Part shown: one piece after another, positions 26,701 through 37,333 of the stretch
How the letters are laid out: each line of letters opens with the position of its first letter
How positions within the stretch are numbered: position 1 is the stretch's first letter
DNA from: Anoplolepis gracilipes
Lineage: Eukaryota; Arthropoda; Insecta; Hymenoptera; Formicidae
Direction: 5' to 3'
DNA length: 64,000 nt
Assembly (NCBI RefSeq): GCF_047496725.1
Contig: NC_132984.1
Coordinates: forward strand, 444,501-508,500
The notes under the pieces: model-generated
The model's database searches: none
Told to the model about the DNA's origin: nothing
Seen by the model: only the letters and a program-made list of their open reading frames with translations
Translations under genes and position numbers: made by a program

Positions 26701-26875
26701 TTTGGTTTAGATCCTTATCAAGTCTAAAATTTAAAAATTGAAAATTCGCGTAAGAATTTGACGTCATACAGTATTACAAACTTAAATGCTTATTGAGTTA
26801 TTTGTTGTATGACGTCAAATTCTTACGCAAATTTTCAATTTAAAAATTTTAGACTTGATAAGGACCTAAACCAAA
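26701..26875. repeat. Near-perfect 69-bp inverted repeat (hairpin)
   Basis: The left arm 26701-26769 (TTTGGTTTAGATCCTTATCA...) and right arm 26807-26875 (...AAGGACCTAAACCAAA) pair almost completely across a 37-nt loop. No coding sequence is present. It could be a small foldback element or a long hairpin RNA source. Confidence 0.9.
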
Positions 26876-27182
26876 GGTCGAAACGTTATCGTTGTCATGA
26901 GAAGCTTGTTCACCGAATAAATGAATATAAGCTTAATTCTGCCAATTTGGTCGCCTAACCAATATACCTTCTGAATTATTGCATCGCTGGCGATATCATT
27001 CACTTTTTATTATAAAATTATTTCATTGAATTTAAACTAAAAATTTCTATATATTAATCATTTAGATAGATTATTTTAAATATTACATTTTTATTATCAA
27101 AAAATATCCTGTTATTTATATATTATAAATTCGTTAAAACTAAATTAAGTTTATTAGTGCTCTAAAATTTTTTAAACTTTAA

Positions 27183-27187
<5 letters not shown>

Positions 27188-27240
<53 letters not shown>
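27188..27240. repeat. (TA)n microsatellite
   Basis: Long TA dinucleotide tract in gene-poor DNA. Comparable tracts lie at about 46228-46275 and 55308-55381. Confidence 0.9.
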
Positions 27241-27241
<1 letters not shown>

Positions 27242-28534
27242 CCTAAAAAATATTTAAATGATTTAATAATTTATAATTTATTATATATAACAAGCAGATG
27301 TGTGTAATACATTTTATAACATTTAAAGATAGAGATAATAATAACCTAAAAATTAGGTAATAAATTTAGAAACATATTGAAACATACATATAAAGATGAT
27401 TCGAAATAGATATTTGCAGTTAATGTTGATCTGGAAATTAATCTTGATGAAAAAAAAGAAAAAAATTTCTATTATAAATATCTTTCATGGATAATTAAAT
27501 GAAATTTATTGCAACACTTGAATTGATAGATTCCTGAGTCCCTAGATCCGTGGATTTCAGATTATTAATGCTTAATTGATTAAAGTTTTCTCGATTTTAA
27601 CAATCAGAGCCTACAAACTTGTCTTAAAAAATCTCGTTAAAAAAATATTCAAAGAATATTAAACTTGAATCAAATAATGAATTATTAAATGTCAATCAAA
27701 TACACTGGTGATAGGTTTGTTTGACTTCGGGACTTCTTAGATACTCAGTTTCTCGCGTTCTTAAAAAAAAATTTTCCAGCATCGATCTTTATCTCTAGTA
27801 TCTTAAAAAATTTTCCCCGACAAGTAATTTTGCAAAATTCCCGTATTGTGGAATCCTAAAGTTCTGAGAGTCTCCAGTTCTCGTAAATTATAAATGCTAA
27901 GATTTCGCACTGAATGTAGACGAATGGGTTGTCGGAATCGAGGGAAACGCTGGATTCGCGACCTTAACGTTAACGTGCAAAATCAACATATCACGCTTCA
28001 ACGCACTCGAGATGACGGTCTAATTAGGGAGGTGATTCGGATGAGAGAGATATCGCACGATAAATACACACATGGTGTGCGCCTTCTCGTTCCCTCGTAA
28101 AATACCTGTAATCCGACACGAAAGTGCGCAGCGTTTGCTTTCAATCGCGTAATTCGAGGATCGCAATCGCCGCTCGTCTACTCCGATACATTGTCGGATT
28201 TCACTGAAAACCCAACCAGCTCGCGCTCGTGTAAAACACGAATATAATTACGTTGCTCTCCTGCTCTAAGAATCATCGAGCGTGACCAGCGTCGTCGTCC
28301 TACTTTCCTGAACAATTGTCGCGTGCCCCCGCCGTCTATCGTTCCGCTATTTATTGCCGGAATACGTGATCGAAAGAACATTTTTTTTTGCTGAAATGCA
28401 TTCAGTTTATTCAAGAAATTGAGTATCGGATATCTAGGATTTCTACTCAAAGAGAAACGTGCGACAAAAGCTAGAAATTATTTTTTAATTCTATTCGTGA
28501 ATCTATTAAATCGCGACAAATCTAATAAATTGAA

Positions 28535-29680
28535 ATAATTTAAAAAATTAACGAAATGAAATAATGAACTCTAAAATTCATAGATTGAGAAATATTATGG
28601 ATTTAAAGGTTCAGGAATTGAAAGAAGAATTCCTTTGCTAAGGAATATTTAATTTAAAAATTATAAGAGACTAAAGAATCTGCATTAAATCTTGAAAATG
28701 TCAAGTATCCACAAAAAAAAGAAAAAAAAGAAAAGGAATCAAAAATTACAAAAATTCAAGAGTTACCTGAGAATTTAAAAATAATAAAAATTTAATTAGA
28801 ATTAAAAAAATGATAAACCTAGAAAGAATTTCAAGAATTTAGAAATCGCAATTAAGAAACAATGAAGATGCATATAAGAATAAGCAAAATCGAGAAAAAC
28901 CTATCAGAATTTATTAAATGATGATATTAAATAAAGTCAATCGCCGAGAGTCACTAGTAAATAATCGTTAAACGATTTCTTGCCGCATCGGTCGTGACTT
29001 ATCAAAATGCTTTGAATATTACTTATAAAATATTTCTATTTTGCGCGAGCGTACGTCATCCGTAGATGACAGTTACATATCTAACAGTGACGCATTCCTT
29101 TTATTGTACGCCATCATTACCGTTCCGCTGCAGCTGCGCAAATTTGTCGCAAAGGGTATTTAAGCGTATCTTTTCGATATTTTATGTAGAGTTAACGTTA
29201 AGTCATCGTCATTAGAATTTATCGACAAATCTATCATAAAAAAGTTTTATAGCGATCGTTTTTTACTTTGATTTTCTCTTAGTTTTTTTTTCATAATATC
29301 CTAATCTTCTTCCTTTCGTAATATCCTTTTCCTTTCTAAGCGTAATTTCCTTGATTTCTTTTATAAATCACGATATCCTTCGTTTTTAAATAATTTTAAA
29401 AAATCCATTCCACTTTAAGAATCGCTAAAGTGATCTTAATTTCGCTCATTTTAGTAATTGAATTCTCCTCCAATCATTTGTACACTAGATTGATTCATAG
29501 CAATTAGATTTCCTTTAAATTGACATAATTAAAAAAATTAACGAAATGAAATAACGAGCTGTAAAATTCAAGAACTCATATAGATTTAGAAAATATTATG
29601 GATTTATAGGTTGAGGAAATCAAAGAAGAATTCCTTTGCTAGAGAATATTTAATTTAAAAATTAAAAAAGAATCTGCATA
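28535..29680. repeat. Two direct copies of a ~155-bp unit, ~990 bp apart
   Basis: The copies are 28535-28690 and 29525-29680, in the same orientation. They share AAAAAATTAACGAAATGAAA, AAATATTATGGATTTA, GAAGAATTCCTTTGCTA and GAATATTTAATTTAAAAATT, with scattered differences. No LTR-retrotransposon coding sequence lies between them. Confidence 0.75.
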
Positions 29681-30816
29681 AATTGCACAAATTGTCAAAT
29701 TAATTAGAAAAAAATTATACACGGAGCAGATATGTAATTTATACATTTTCTAAAACTTTTATAATAATAATTTCTTTATACAAAGCAACTCTATTACCTA
29801 AACAACTGGTGAATGGTAAATATTTTCCTGTTTCCACCGCGACGTACGCATACATATTTATATATTATACCATCTTCAAAATGACGCCTGAAGCGGCACG
29901 GGCGTGGATAATGGATTTCACATTGAAATGAGATTTGCAAGGATGCTTAGATACACGGCGGTGGCACTTGCGTGGTACCCGCGGACACGAGAAATTAAGT
30001 ATAAGTAGGCCAAGCAGTAGTAAAGTCGTCAGTGCGAAAGAAGAAGGCTCTAATCGCGTTTCATTGCCAATTGCATTATTCGTCGAGTCTTACGCTTGCG
30101 CTATTTCCGATTCTCCTGCATTACAAGATCTTAAAAATAGCCGCTTGTAGCGAGAGGATAATCTCTCAGGCTTAAGAGTAATACAACCTTGTCGGTGAAA
30201 ACCGGTTTTCTTCCGTTAGAACACCATTACGATGCACGACGTAATAATTCTACTCTCTCTCTCTTTCATTCACTTGGAGGCTGTCCTTGATCTTCGGGTT
30301 GACTTTCGACAACGTTCTCACGAGAATTAAATCCGGAATTAAATGCGGGATAATTGGATCTCCCAATTCTTTCCTCGTTCCAATCTTTGCGCATTCCGCG
30401 AAATTGTATCCTTGAGATACGTCCAGTCATCTTCCTCTCGAATGAGTTACCCAACATATCTGTGGACTCGAGAGAGAGAGAGAGAGAGATAATTTTTCGA
30501 AGCTGATATCGCGAGTCAACTCTGAGAATCAATCATCGTCTTCTCGCTAATTTATACCTATCTAGGGTGTATCTGCCGATTTACCTGGCGATGCTCGCGG
30601 CAAAACTTGAGCGGCGAACGCGCCAACACTTCCGGTTATGCAATCGGCACGTTACGCTAGCTTCTTCACAAGAGTTGATAATAAATTATATTCCGCGATG
30701 TCGTCAGAGCCGGCAGCGAAATGTAGGCTTATTCCGCGGTCCGCGAGACGAGAAAGGAAAAGCGCTCTTTTTTTTTTCTCGACGAGAGGGCTCCGTTAAG
30801 GGGGCACCCGCAGTTG

Positions 30817-30928
30817 AAAAGCTTCTTTTTGGGAATTTTTTTTGTCGAAACTATCGTGTCGCTTATTCTAATAATAATAAGTGACGCAATAGTTTCGACA
30901 AAAAAAATTCTCCAAAAAAAGCTTTTTT
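30817..30928. repeat. Inverted repeat (hairpin) with ~50-bp arms
   Basis: The left arm (AAAAGCTTCTTTTTGGGAAT...GTCGAAACTATCGTGTCGC) is mirrored by GTGACGCAATAGTTTCGAC...TCC...AAAGCTTTT after a very short AT-rich loop. Confidence 0.85.
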
Positions 30929-31205
30929 TTTAATACAGCAAAATATGTTGCAGAAATATAATGCGCGCTTTTCAAAAATTGCGGAAAGGTTTTCATTGTT
31001 AAAATCTGAGAAATATCTGAAACGATGAACCTGTCAATTTATAAACGCGGAAATCAAACATCGCGAACACAACAATATTAAAAAAAAAACAGTAGCGAAA
31101 ATTGAATCTCGTTACTTTTGTAAAACAACTTTCCCCCAACTTTCAATAAAATTGCACGTTAATCCTCCGAATTTTGTAATCGACAATGTTATTTTTCGTT
31201 TCTAG

Positions 31206-32108
31206 CTCTGGGAAAAAAAAAAACACGTGGTTACAACCCACTTTGGAGCTCACGATTAGTAATCAAATTATTTGGATTACTCATTAACTAATTTTTGCAA
31301 CTAGCTAATCTATTTATTTCAAAGATTTTTAAATTATACTAGCCAATTCTCTCAATTAGTTCTGTCGATATCTATCCCAGGTAGCAAGCACACGACATTT
31401 TGACGTCAAAATATGGTCAGTTTGAACCAAATATGACGTGATGTAATGACGTAAAAATGACTGAAAAATGACGGACTAATGTCACAGACCGATGACGACA
31501 TTTCAAGACGTCAAAAAAACTTTTCACTTTTCACGAGTTCACGCTAGAGGAAAAGATTCATGATCAAATGTCACGATCAAGTCCCAGGTTATAGAGGAAA
31601 TTCATGTTAGGGCCCTGAGGTATAGAGAATTGTGAATATCAAAATTATACACAAAATTGTTTGAATAATTTAAGATATTATAAAAAATTTAATGAGTTTT
31701 TAGTTAAAAAATAGTAATACATAGGCGATTTATAATAATGACTTAAGAATCACGATATTATGACGTTCTTTTACGACATCATTAAGACGTCAGAAAAAAG
31801 ACGTTTTAAATTAGACATTATTTGGTCACGTGACGTCATTAAACCAGAAATGACCAATTTTCGACGTCAAAATGACACGTGCTTGCTACCTGGGATAGTT
31901 ACGCAAACAAAATGTTAAGTTGCTTAATTAAAAAAAAATAGTCAAAATAATTTCCAAAGTAATTGCAATTTTTATTTACACGGAATTAAAAGTAGATTAT
32001 TTACGTAATGTTAGGGTTACGAGAGCAATTCAAATAATTTGATTACTAATCGTGGGCCCCAAAGTGAGTGGTAGCCGTGTTTTTTTTTTTTTTTTTTTTT
32101 TCCCAGAG
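31206..32108. mobile_element. Foldback element with CTCTGGGAAAA termini, interrupted by copy C
   Basis: The left end, CTCTGGGAAAA...CACGTGG..ACCCACTTTGGAGCTCACGATTAGTAATCAAAT, is matched in reverse by ATTTGATTACTAATCGTGGG..CCCAAAGTGAGTGG..CGTG, a poly-T run and TCCCAGAG at 32108. The element is 903 bp including a 519-bp nested element, so about 384 bp by itself. Its right end is 88 bp from the MINPP1-like start codon. Confidence 0.8.
31376..31894. mobile_element. CCCAGGTAGC-family foldback element, copy C (nested)
   Basis: A complete copy from CCCAGGTAGCAAGCACACGA to GTGCTTGCTACCTGGG, inserted in the CTCTGGG element. The flanks read TAT on the left and ATA on the right. Compared with copies A and B, it lacks roughly 90 bp of the interior. 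Confidence 0.88.
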
Positions 32109-32195
32109 TGCATTTTATTTATTCACGTTGTGCGTTCAATAGAATTATTCTTTTTCTTATTATTTTCATGTTATCGCAGCAACTTGCACTGCATA

Positions 32196-35100
32196 ATGCG
32201 AGCGTTATTGCTGCTGCTGGTCGCAACGCTCGTCGCGTTTTCGAGCGTCCATGTGTCCTCTGCGCGCGACGTGGACTTCTGCTTCGCAGACGAGGATGAT
32301 CCGTACCTGTACATGGGCACGAAGACTGCGTATCACTTTGTTCACGGTGGCAAAACCCGGTTTCAAACAGTACCGAGTGAGTATTAAAAATTGATTGATT
32401 CGCGTCTTGTCATAAATTCTTCGACGCAACAACTGTTGGATATCTGTACGCACCTGCTTAAGAAGTTTGACAAAAGTCAATTTAATAAATTCAATTTTTA
32501 ATCAAATCATACTTTAATAAATGTTTGCTATCGCGATGACTTTGACCATAATTTCTCCTAAATCTTTTTACATATTCTGGTTTACTGCATCGATAAAAAA
32601 AAAAAGACAAGAGTTAATTAAAATTTCTTTTATATAATATATATTAATAATAATAATAATATATATTTCATATATAATTTTATTTAGATTGTCGACCGGT
32701 GCAAATCTGGATGCTCGCAGCACACGGTACCCGTTGCCCGACCGTTGACGAGATCCACAAAATCGTCTCTTTAACAGATCTCAAAGAGCAAATAATCAAC
32801 AATCATGAAACGCGCGGTGGTAAGTGTTTCCTTTAATGTAGACTTGACTTACATTTTCCCCTTCTTCGAATCATCTTTTTGCGAAGATATTCGAGATGAT
32901 TTTAGCGATGTCTGATTGCAAAACGGTGGTATTTCTAAAAATGTTTGTCAAATCATCATTTGAACCTTTCTTCATTAATTTTCTCCTTGTTTTCTCAGAG
33001 GGTCACATGTGCAATCGAGATCTGGAGAATCTGCGAAGATGGCAACCGGACGATTATTTGTCACCGCAGCGAGCGGAAGTTCTGACGCCGCAAGGGGTGG
33101 AGGACATGAAATTACTGGCGAGGAGGTTGCAGAGCAATTTTCCCGAACTACTGCTGCCCAATGCCAATAATATCACGTCTGCCAATTACAAGGTATTCCT
33201 TTCTCTTATAAACGTATCAATGTTAAATTAAATCATTTACATATAAACTTTTATCAAAATAAGTATCTGCCAAATAAAATATTTAAATTGATAAATAATA
33301 ATATATATAAATAACGCGATATTTTTTATATTTTTTCAGTTTTATGCTACCGAAGCACGCGAGAGTATGGAATCCTTTATGGAGGGTTTGTTTGGAAGCA
33401 GATGGGCCATACCTCCCGAGGACAGTTCCCTCAACGACACTTTACTTACAGTAAATATGTTTTTATTCATTAAACTATTTTATGCTCAGTTATAATAATA
33501 AATATTATTTAAAAAACGTAATTTCTTTAATAAACAAGTTATGGAGTAGAAACATAATTATTTCTGTTTCTTTATTTTTCTTTATCTGATTTAATTTGTC
33601 AGGCGGACAAATCCTGCGAAAGCTGGGAAAATGAGGAAGACTCGCGCAAAGATGAATCTTCTGCAGAACGTGACAAATTTAATGCTAGACCAGAGTTTCA
33701 AAATCTTTTGAAGAACGTCAGCCGAAGACTCGGTTTTCTGTACAGTATCTCTATCGGTGCGTCCACAATTGTCGATTTTTTTTAATTGAGATTATTTAAT
33801 AATAATAGAAATAAAAATATAAAATTAAATTCTTGCATGAATAGCAAAAAAAAATAATTAAATTTAATTCTTTTATAATAAAATCATTTTACGTAATTAT
33901 GTCGAAAATTTTTCGCCTATAAAAAGTTTAGACATTCGACGAATATTTATAAAAATAGTCGATATATTTCTGCAAATTTAAACATTTTCAGAAAATATTG
34001 ACGCAATGTATGACGCCTGTCGGTACGAGAAAGCCTGGACCGTGACCAAACTTTCACCTTGGTGCGCTGTCTTCAGCAAGGAAGAACTTCGCATCCTAGA
34101 GTATAGAGAGGATCTCTATTACTACTACAAAGCGGGCTACGGTCGAAACATAAAGAATCGTCTAGTATGTTTTCTCTTGAAAGATATGAGGAAGCATTTC
34201 AGGTACCATTCATAATTTGAATCTCCAAACATTGTTCTTTTTTCGCTCTTCGAATATGAATTTAGACATCTCCGCCCTTTCAATTCTATTTTTTATTACA
34301 CTGAATTTTCTGAAAGTAGATATCGATGAAAGTCACGCGAAGAATAAATAAAATTTGACATCACTAGATGATCATTCCTAGATTCTATAATCTAGAGAAG
34401 AGAGAAAAATCAAAGAGTTTAGAATCAAGTCTTTAATAAAGTGTCTCTTTTCATCAGGAATATAGCGGACGATCAGATATTGAACAACCCTGCGGGTATC
34501 TTCTACTTCAGTGACATAATCACCCTACAAAATCTCCTGACTTTTATGGCCATAAACGAGGACTCGGGGATGTTGACCAGCTACAACTACAAGGACATGG
34601 CCAGACGACAATGGCGCACGTCTCTGATATCATCTTATGCCGCGAATCTCATCGCCGTATTTTACAAGTGAGAGTACACGCGTTTCTTTTATTTTTCACA
34701 TATTTATTTGTCACATTTTATTTCGTTTTAACCATTTATTGAAAAATTTATTATTATTATTTATTTCATTTCGATTATTTTGATGTACGTTTCTTTATTA
34801 TAGTCAAATTAATTATTAATTTACTGCCACTTCAGATTCGAGTATCTCTAATATTTCAAAAGTAATATACGATATTTTATCCAACAACTCTTGTAATTAT
34901 ACATATATATTCATTTCCAATGCTTTTAGATACAAATAAAGTCTTGTTTCTATCGCTTTATAAATTATGTCCTAATTTTTATATTTTTTAATTGCATCCT
35001 TAATTATTTCAGCCTTCTCTTAATTCGTTTTATAAAATAATCGGATTTAAATAAAGCAGTTAAAAGCCAATTTAAGTAAAATAATTAAATAGTAATTAGT

Positions 35101-35425
35101 TTAAAATTTTTTTACATGATAAAAATACTTTTATCCTGGATACATTAAAATCTTAATCTTTATAACAAAATCTGTATTTTACTGCAGATGTAACGACATC
35201 AATGGCCGCAATAAAGTAATGTTTTACCTGGCGGAAAAACCAGTGCAATATGAGGACTGCCAGGTGGGCCTCTGCGACTGGGAAATTGTGAAGAGAAGAT
35301 TCATTGCTGCGTACGATTGTTTTAATGACTGCAGCGTTTCAAGCGAAGCATCCTTCGGCTTTTCAGATTCCATTCTATTAATATGCGTTGTTCTAGTCCG
35401 GCTTGGTTACAGTCGACAACTATAA
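32196..35425 (+). CDS. MINPP1-like histidine phosphatase, active site altered
   Basis: Exons 32196-32376, 32688-32819, 32999-33192, 33340-33450, 33603-33756, 33992-34202, 34458-34667 and 35188-35425 encode 476 aa, the usual length for multiple inositol polyphosphate phosphatase 1. A signal peptide (MRALLLLLVATLVAFSSVHV) is followed by CRPVQIWMLAAHGTRCPTVD, SPWCAVF...LEYREDL, GYGRNI, TSYNYKDMARRQWR and YAANLIAVFYKC, all collinear with MINPP1. The canonical RHGTR motif is AHGTR (A72, H73), and the canonical HAE proton-donor triad is D347-I-I349. The family normally removes phosphates from inositol polyphosphates in ER or extracellular space. With both changes, catalysis is doubtful. A hydrophobic C-terminal tail could be a GPI signal (inference). 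AATAAA overlaps the stop region. Confidence 0.9.
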
Positions 35426-35430
35426 ATAAA
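35425..35430 (+). terminator. Candidate poly(A) signal of the MINPP1-like gene
   Basis: AATAAA begins at the last base of the stop codon. That is very close to the stop, so other signals in the AT-rich region downstream may be used instead. Confidence 0.35.
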
Positions 35431-37333
35431 TTATTTCGTTACATACAGTATCCCGTTTTACAGTTGTTAGATTTTAAATTATAAAATATTAAATAATAGT
35501 GTCTCTTCTTCATCAGAGAAACCATGGAAAAGATGTTAAATTAAAATGTTAAATTATACAATTACGTAACTATTAAATTCATATCGATAAATATTTAGCT
35601 TTTCATAAATATTAAATACGTTAAATATATTATGATATATATACGACTGTACTACTTTATAATTAAATTACTTTATAAATTTATACTTTATAATTTACAT
35701 TATAATTGCAATTTATAAAATATATATTCTTATATATATTTTATTCATATATAAGAGAGAGAATTAATTATTGTTAAATTAATATATTACACGACATTAT
35801 AATTATACAATAATTAAATAAGAAATTTTAATATATAAAACATATTTATTATATCAAGATGGTTTATACATTTTACACTATATCAATTATTAATTACTTT
35901 TAACGTAATATTATAATTATTGCAACATATAGTGAGCTATATAGTGTGATATATTACAATAATAAAATGTGTAGTGTGAATATGAAATATATATATAATC
36001 CGATTTATAGATATCACAAAACTTTTCTTTTTTCCAGAGTGTCCACTGAAAAAAATTGTAAAAAATGGAATAAAGAACTTTTATAAGTATTTTTTTACTC
36101 GCATAATTTCTTTATTGTAAAAAAATTACAGTGAAAATTGTGTACTGTATATATTTTGCTAAGATATTGGATATTAAACAGAAACATATATATGTTTATA
36201 ATATATATTTTCAACATACACTTAATTCATGATAATTTTCTTGTAAATATATATTTTAATAAATAAATATTATAATCTGTTGATTATATAATATTGATAT
36301 TAATCGATGTAAAGTGATATGAAAAAACTTTTTTTCATAAATATTGCATAAAATTTTGTTTAAAATCTTTTAATTCTGCAAATAACAAAGTTTATGTAAG
36401 AATTACATTAATTTGATTTAAAATAAAATTGTACTGAGATTGCTTTTGTAACTTCTAAATAAATCTTCTAAAATAAATCCTTATGTCTACTTATATTTTG
36501 CACAAAATAAATTATGTCGTATAAGTTCGAAAAGTAACACACGTTAAAAAAACTCAAAAGTATCCGAAAAAGTTACTTTTTTCGTTAGAGACGAAATTGA
36601 TAATTATATTTTGTCATCAAAAAAAAAAAAAAAAAAAAAAGAAAAGTAATTTCGAATTCTGCATGAAATTCTCAACGAAAGAGAATTCGATTTTTTTCGA
36701 GCAGATTTTGATCCAGCAACGATACTATATTTTTTAATCGACTGCTTCTTTCTTCGATTCATCGAAATGCGAGAGGCACGATGACCTCTTGCGGCTGACA
36801 GCTTCAAACTCCTTATGACGTCAATACGTCAAGCACGTTCCCAGTTCCCAAGCGCAAAAATCGTGTCCGACTTTCGCTGCAATATGTCTACTTCTATAGA
36901 ATCTACTATTCCCATCCTGTAGAAGAATCGTTCGATATGTAATGCTTTTGTGGTAAACATTTTTATCGATTCTGTCAAATAATTTCGAGAGCCTATTACA
37001 ATTAATTAAAATTCGAAAATTATTTCGCGGAATTTCTAAACAATTTTTCGAACTTTAAACCTTACATTTTATTCTCGACTTGTATTATTTCCTCTATTTT
37101 ACATATTATAATTATCATTAAGCTTATTTGAGTGATTGAAATACTTGATCCCGACTTATTGATACTTGCAAATAATTTCTTATATTTTTCATCAAAAGTT
37201 TAATTAACTTTTTTTTTATATTCCATATTACAGTCTTCAATTAAAAATGCTATTTTGGGAAATTGTTGTCACCTTGATTGACGCTGTACTTGCTTTGAAT
37301 TTCAGAATCTCTCGATAACTAATTGATGTGACT
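35426..37333. other. Intergenic region, MINPP1-like to ArfGAP1
   Basis: Extremely AT-rich sequence from 35430 to 36560 with no coding signal. A poly-A run lies at 36619-36640. From about 36780 to 36870 the sequence becomes less AT-rich (TGACGTCAATACGTCAAGCA), a plausible ArfGAP1 promoter area. The ORF antisense to it (36604-36807) has no support. Confidence 0.5.

Larger units (their letters stand above)
24384..32195. other. Gene-poor region upstream of the MINPP1-like gene
   Basis: I found no exon with protein-family support in this 7.8 kb. It contains an hAT-like element (25029-25529), (GA)n/(CT)n tracts near 24902, 26043 and 26368, a CpG-rich block near 26140-26520, hairpins at 26701-26875 and 30817-30928, a (TA)n tract near 27188-27240, a dispersed direct repeat (28535/29525), and a nested element (31206-32108). 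An untranslated first exon of the MINPP1-like gene may lie here, because an acceptor precedes its start codon. Confidence 0.5.
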
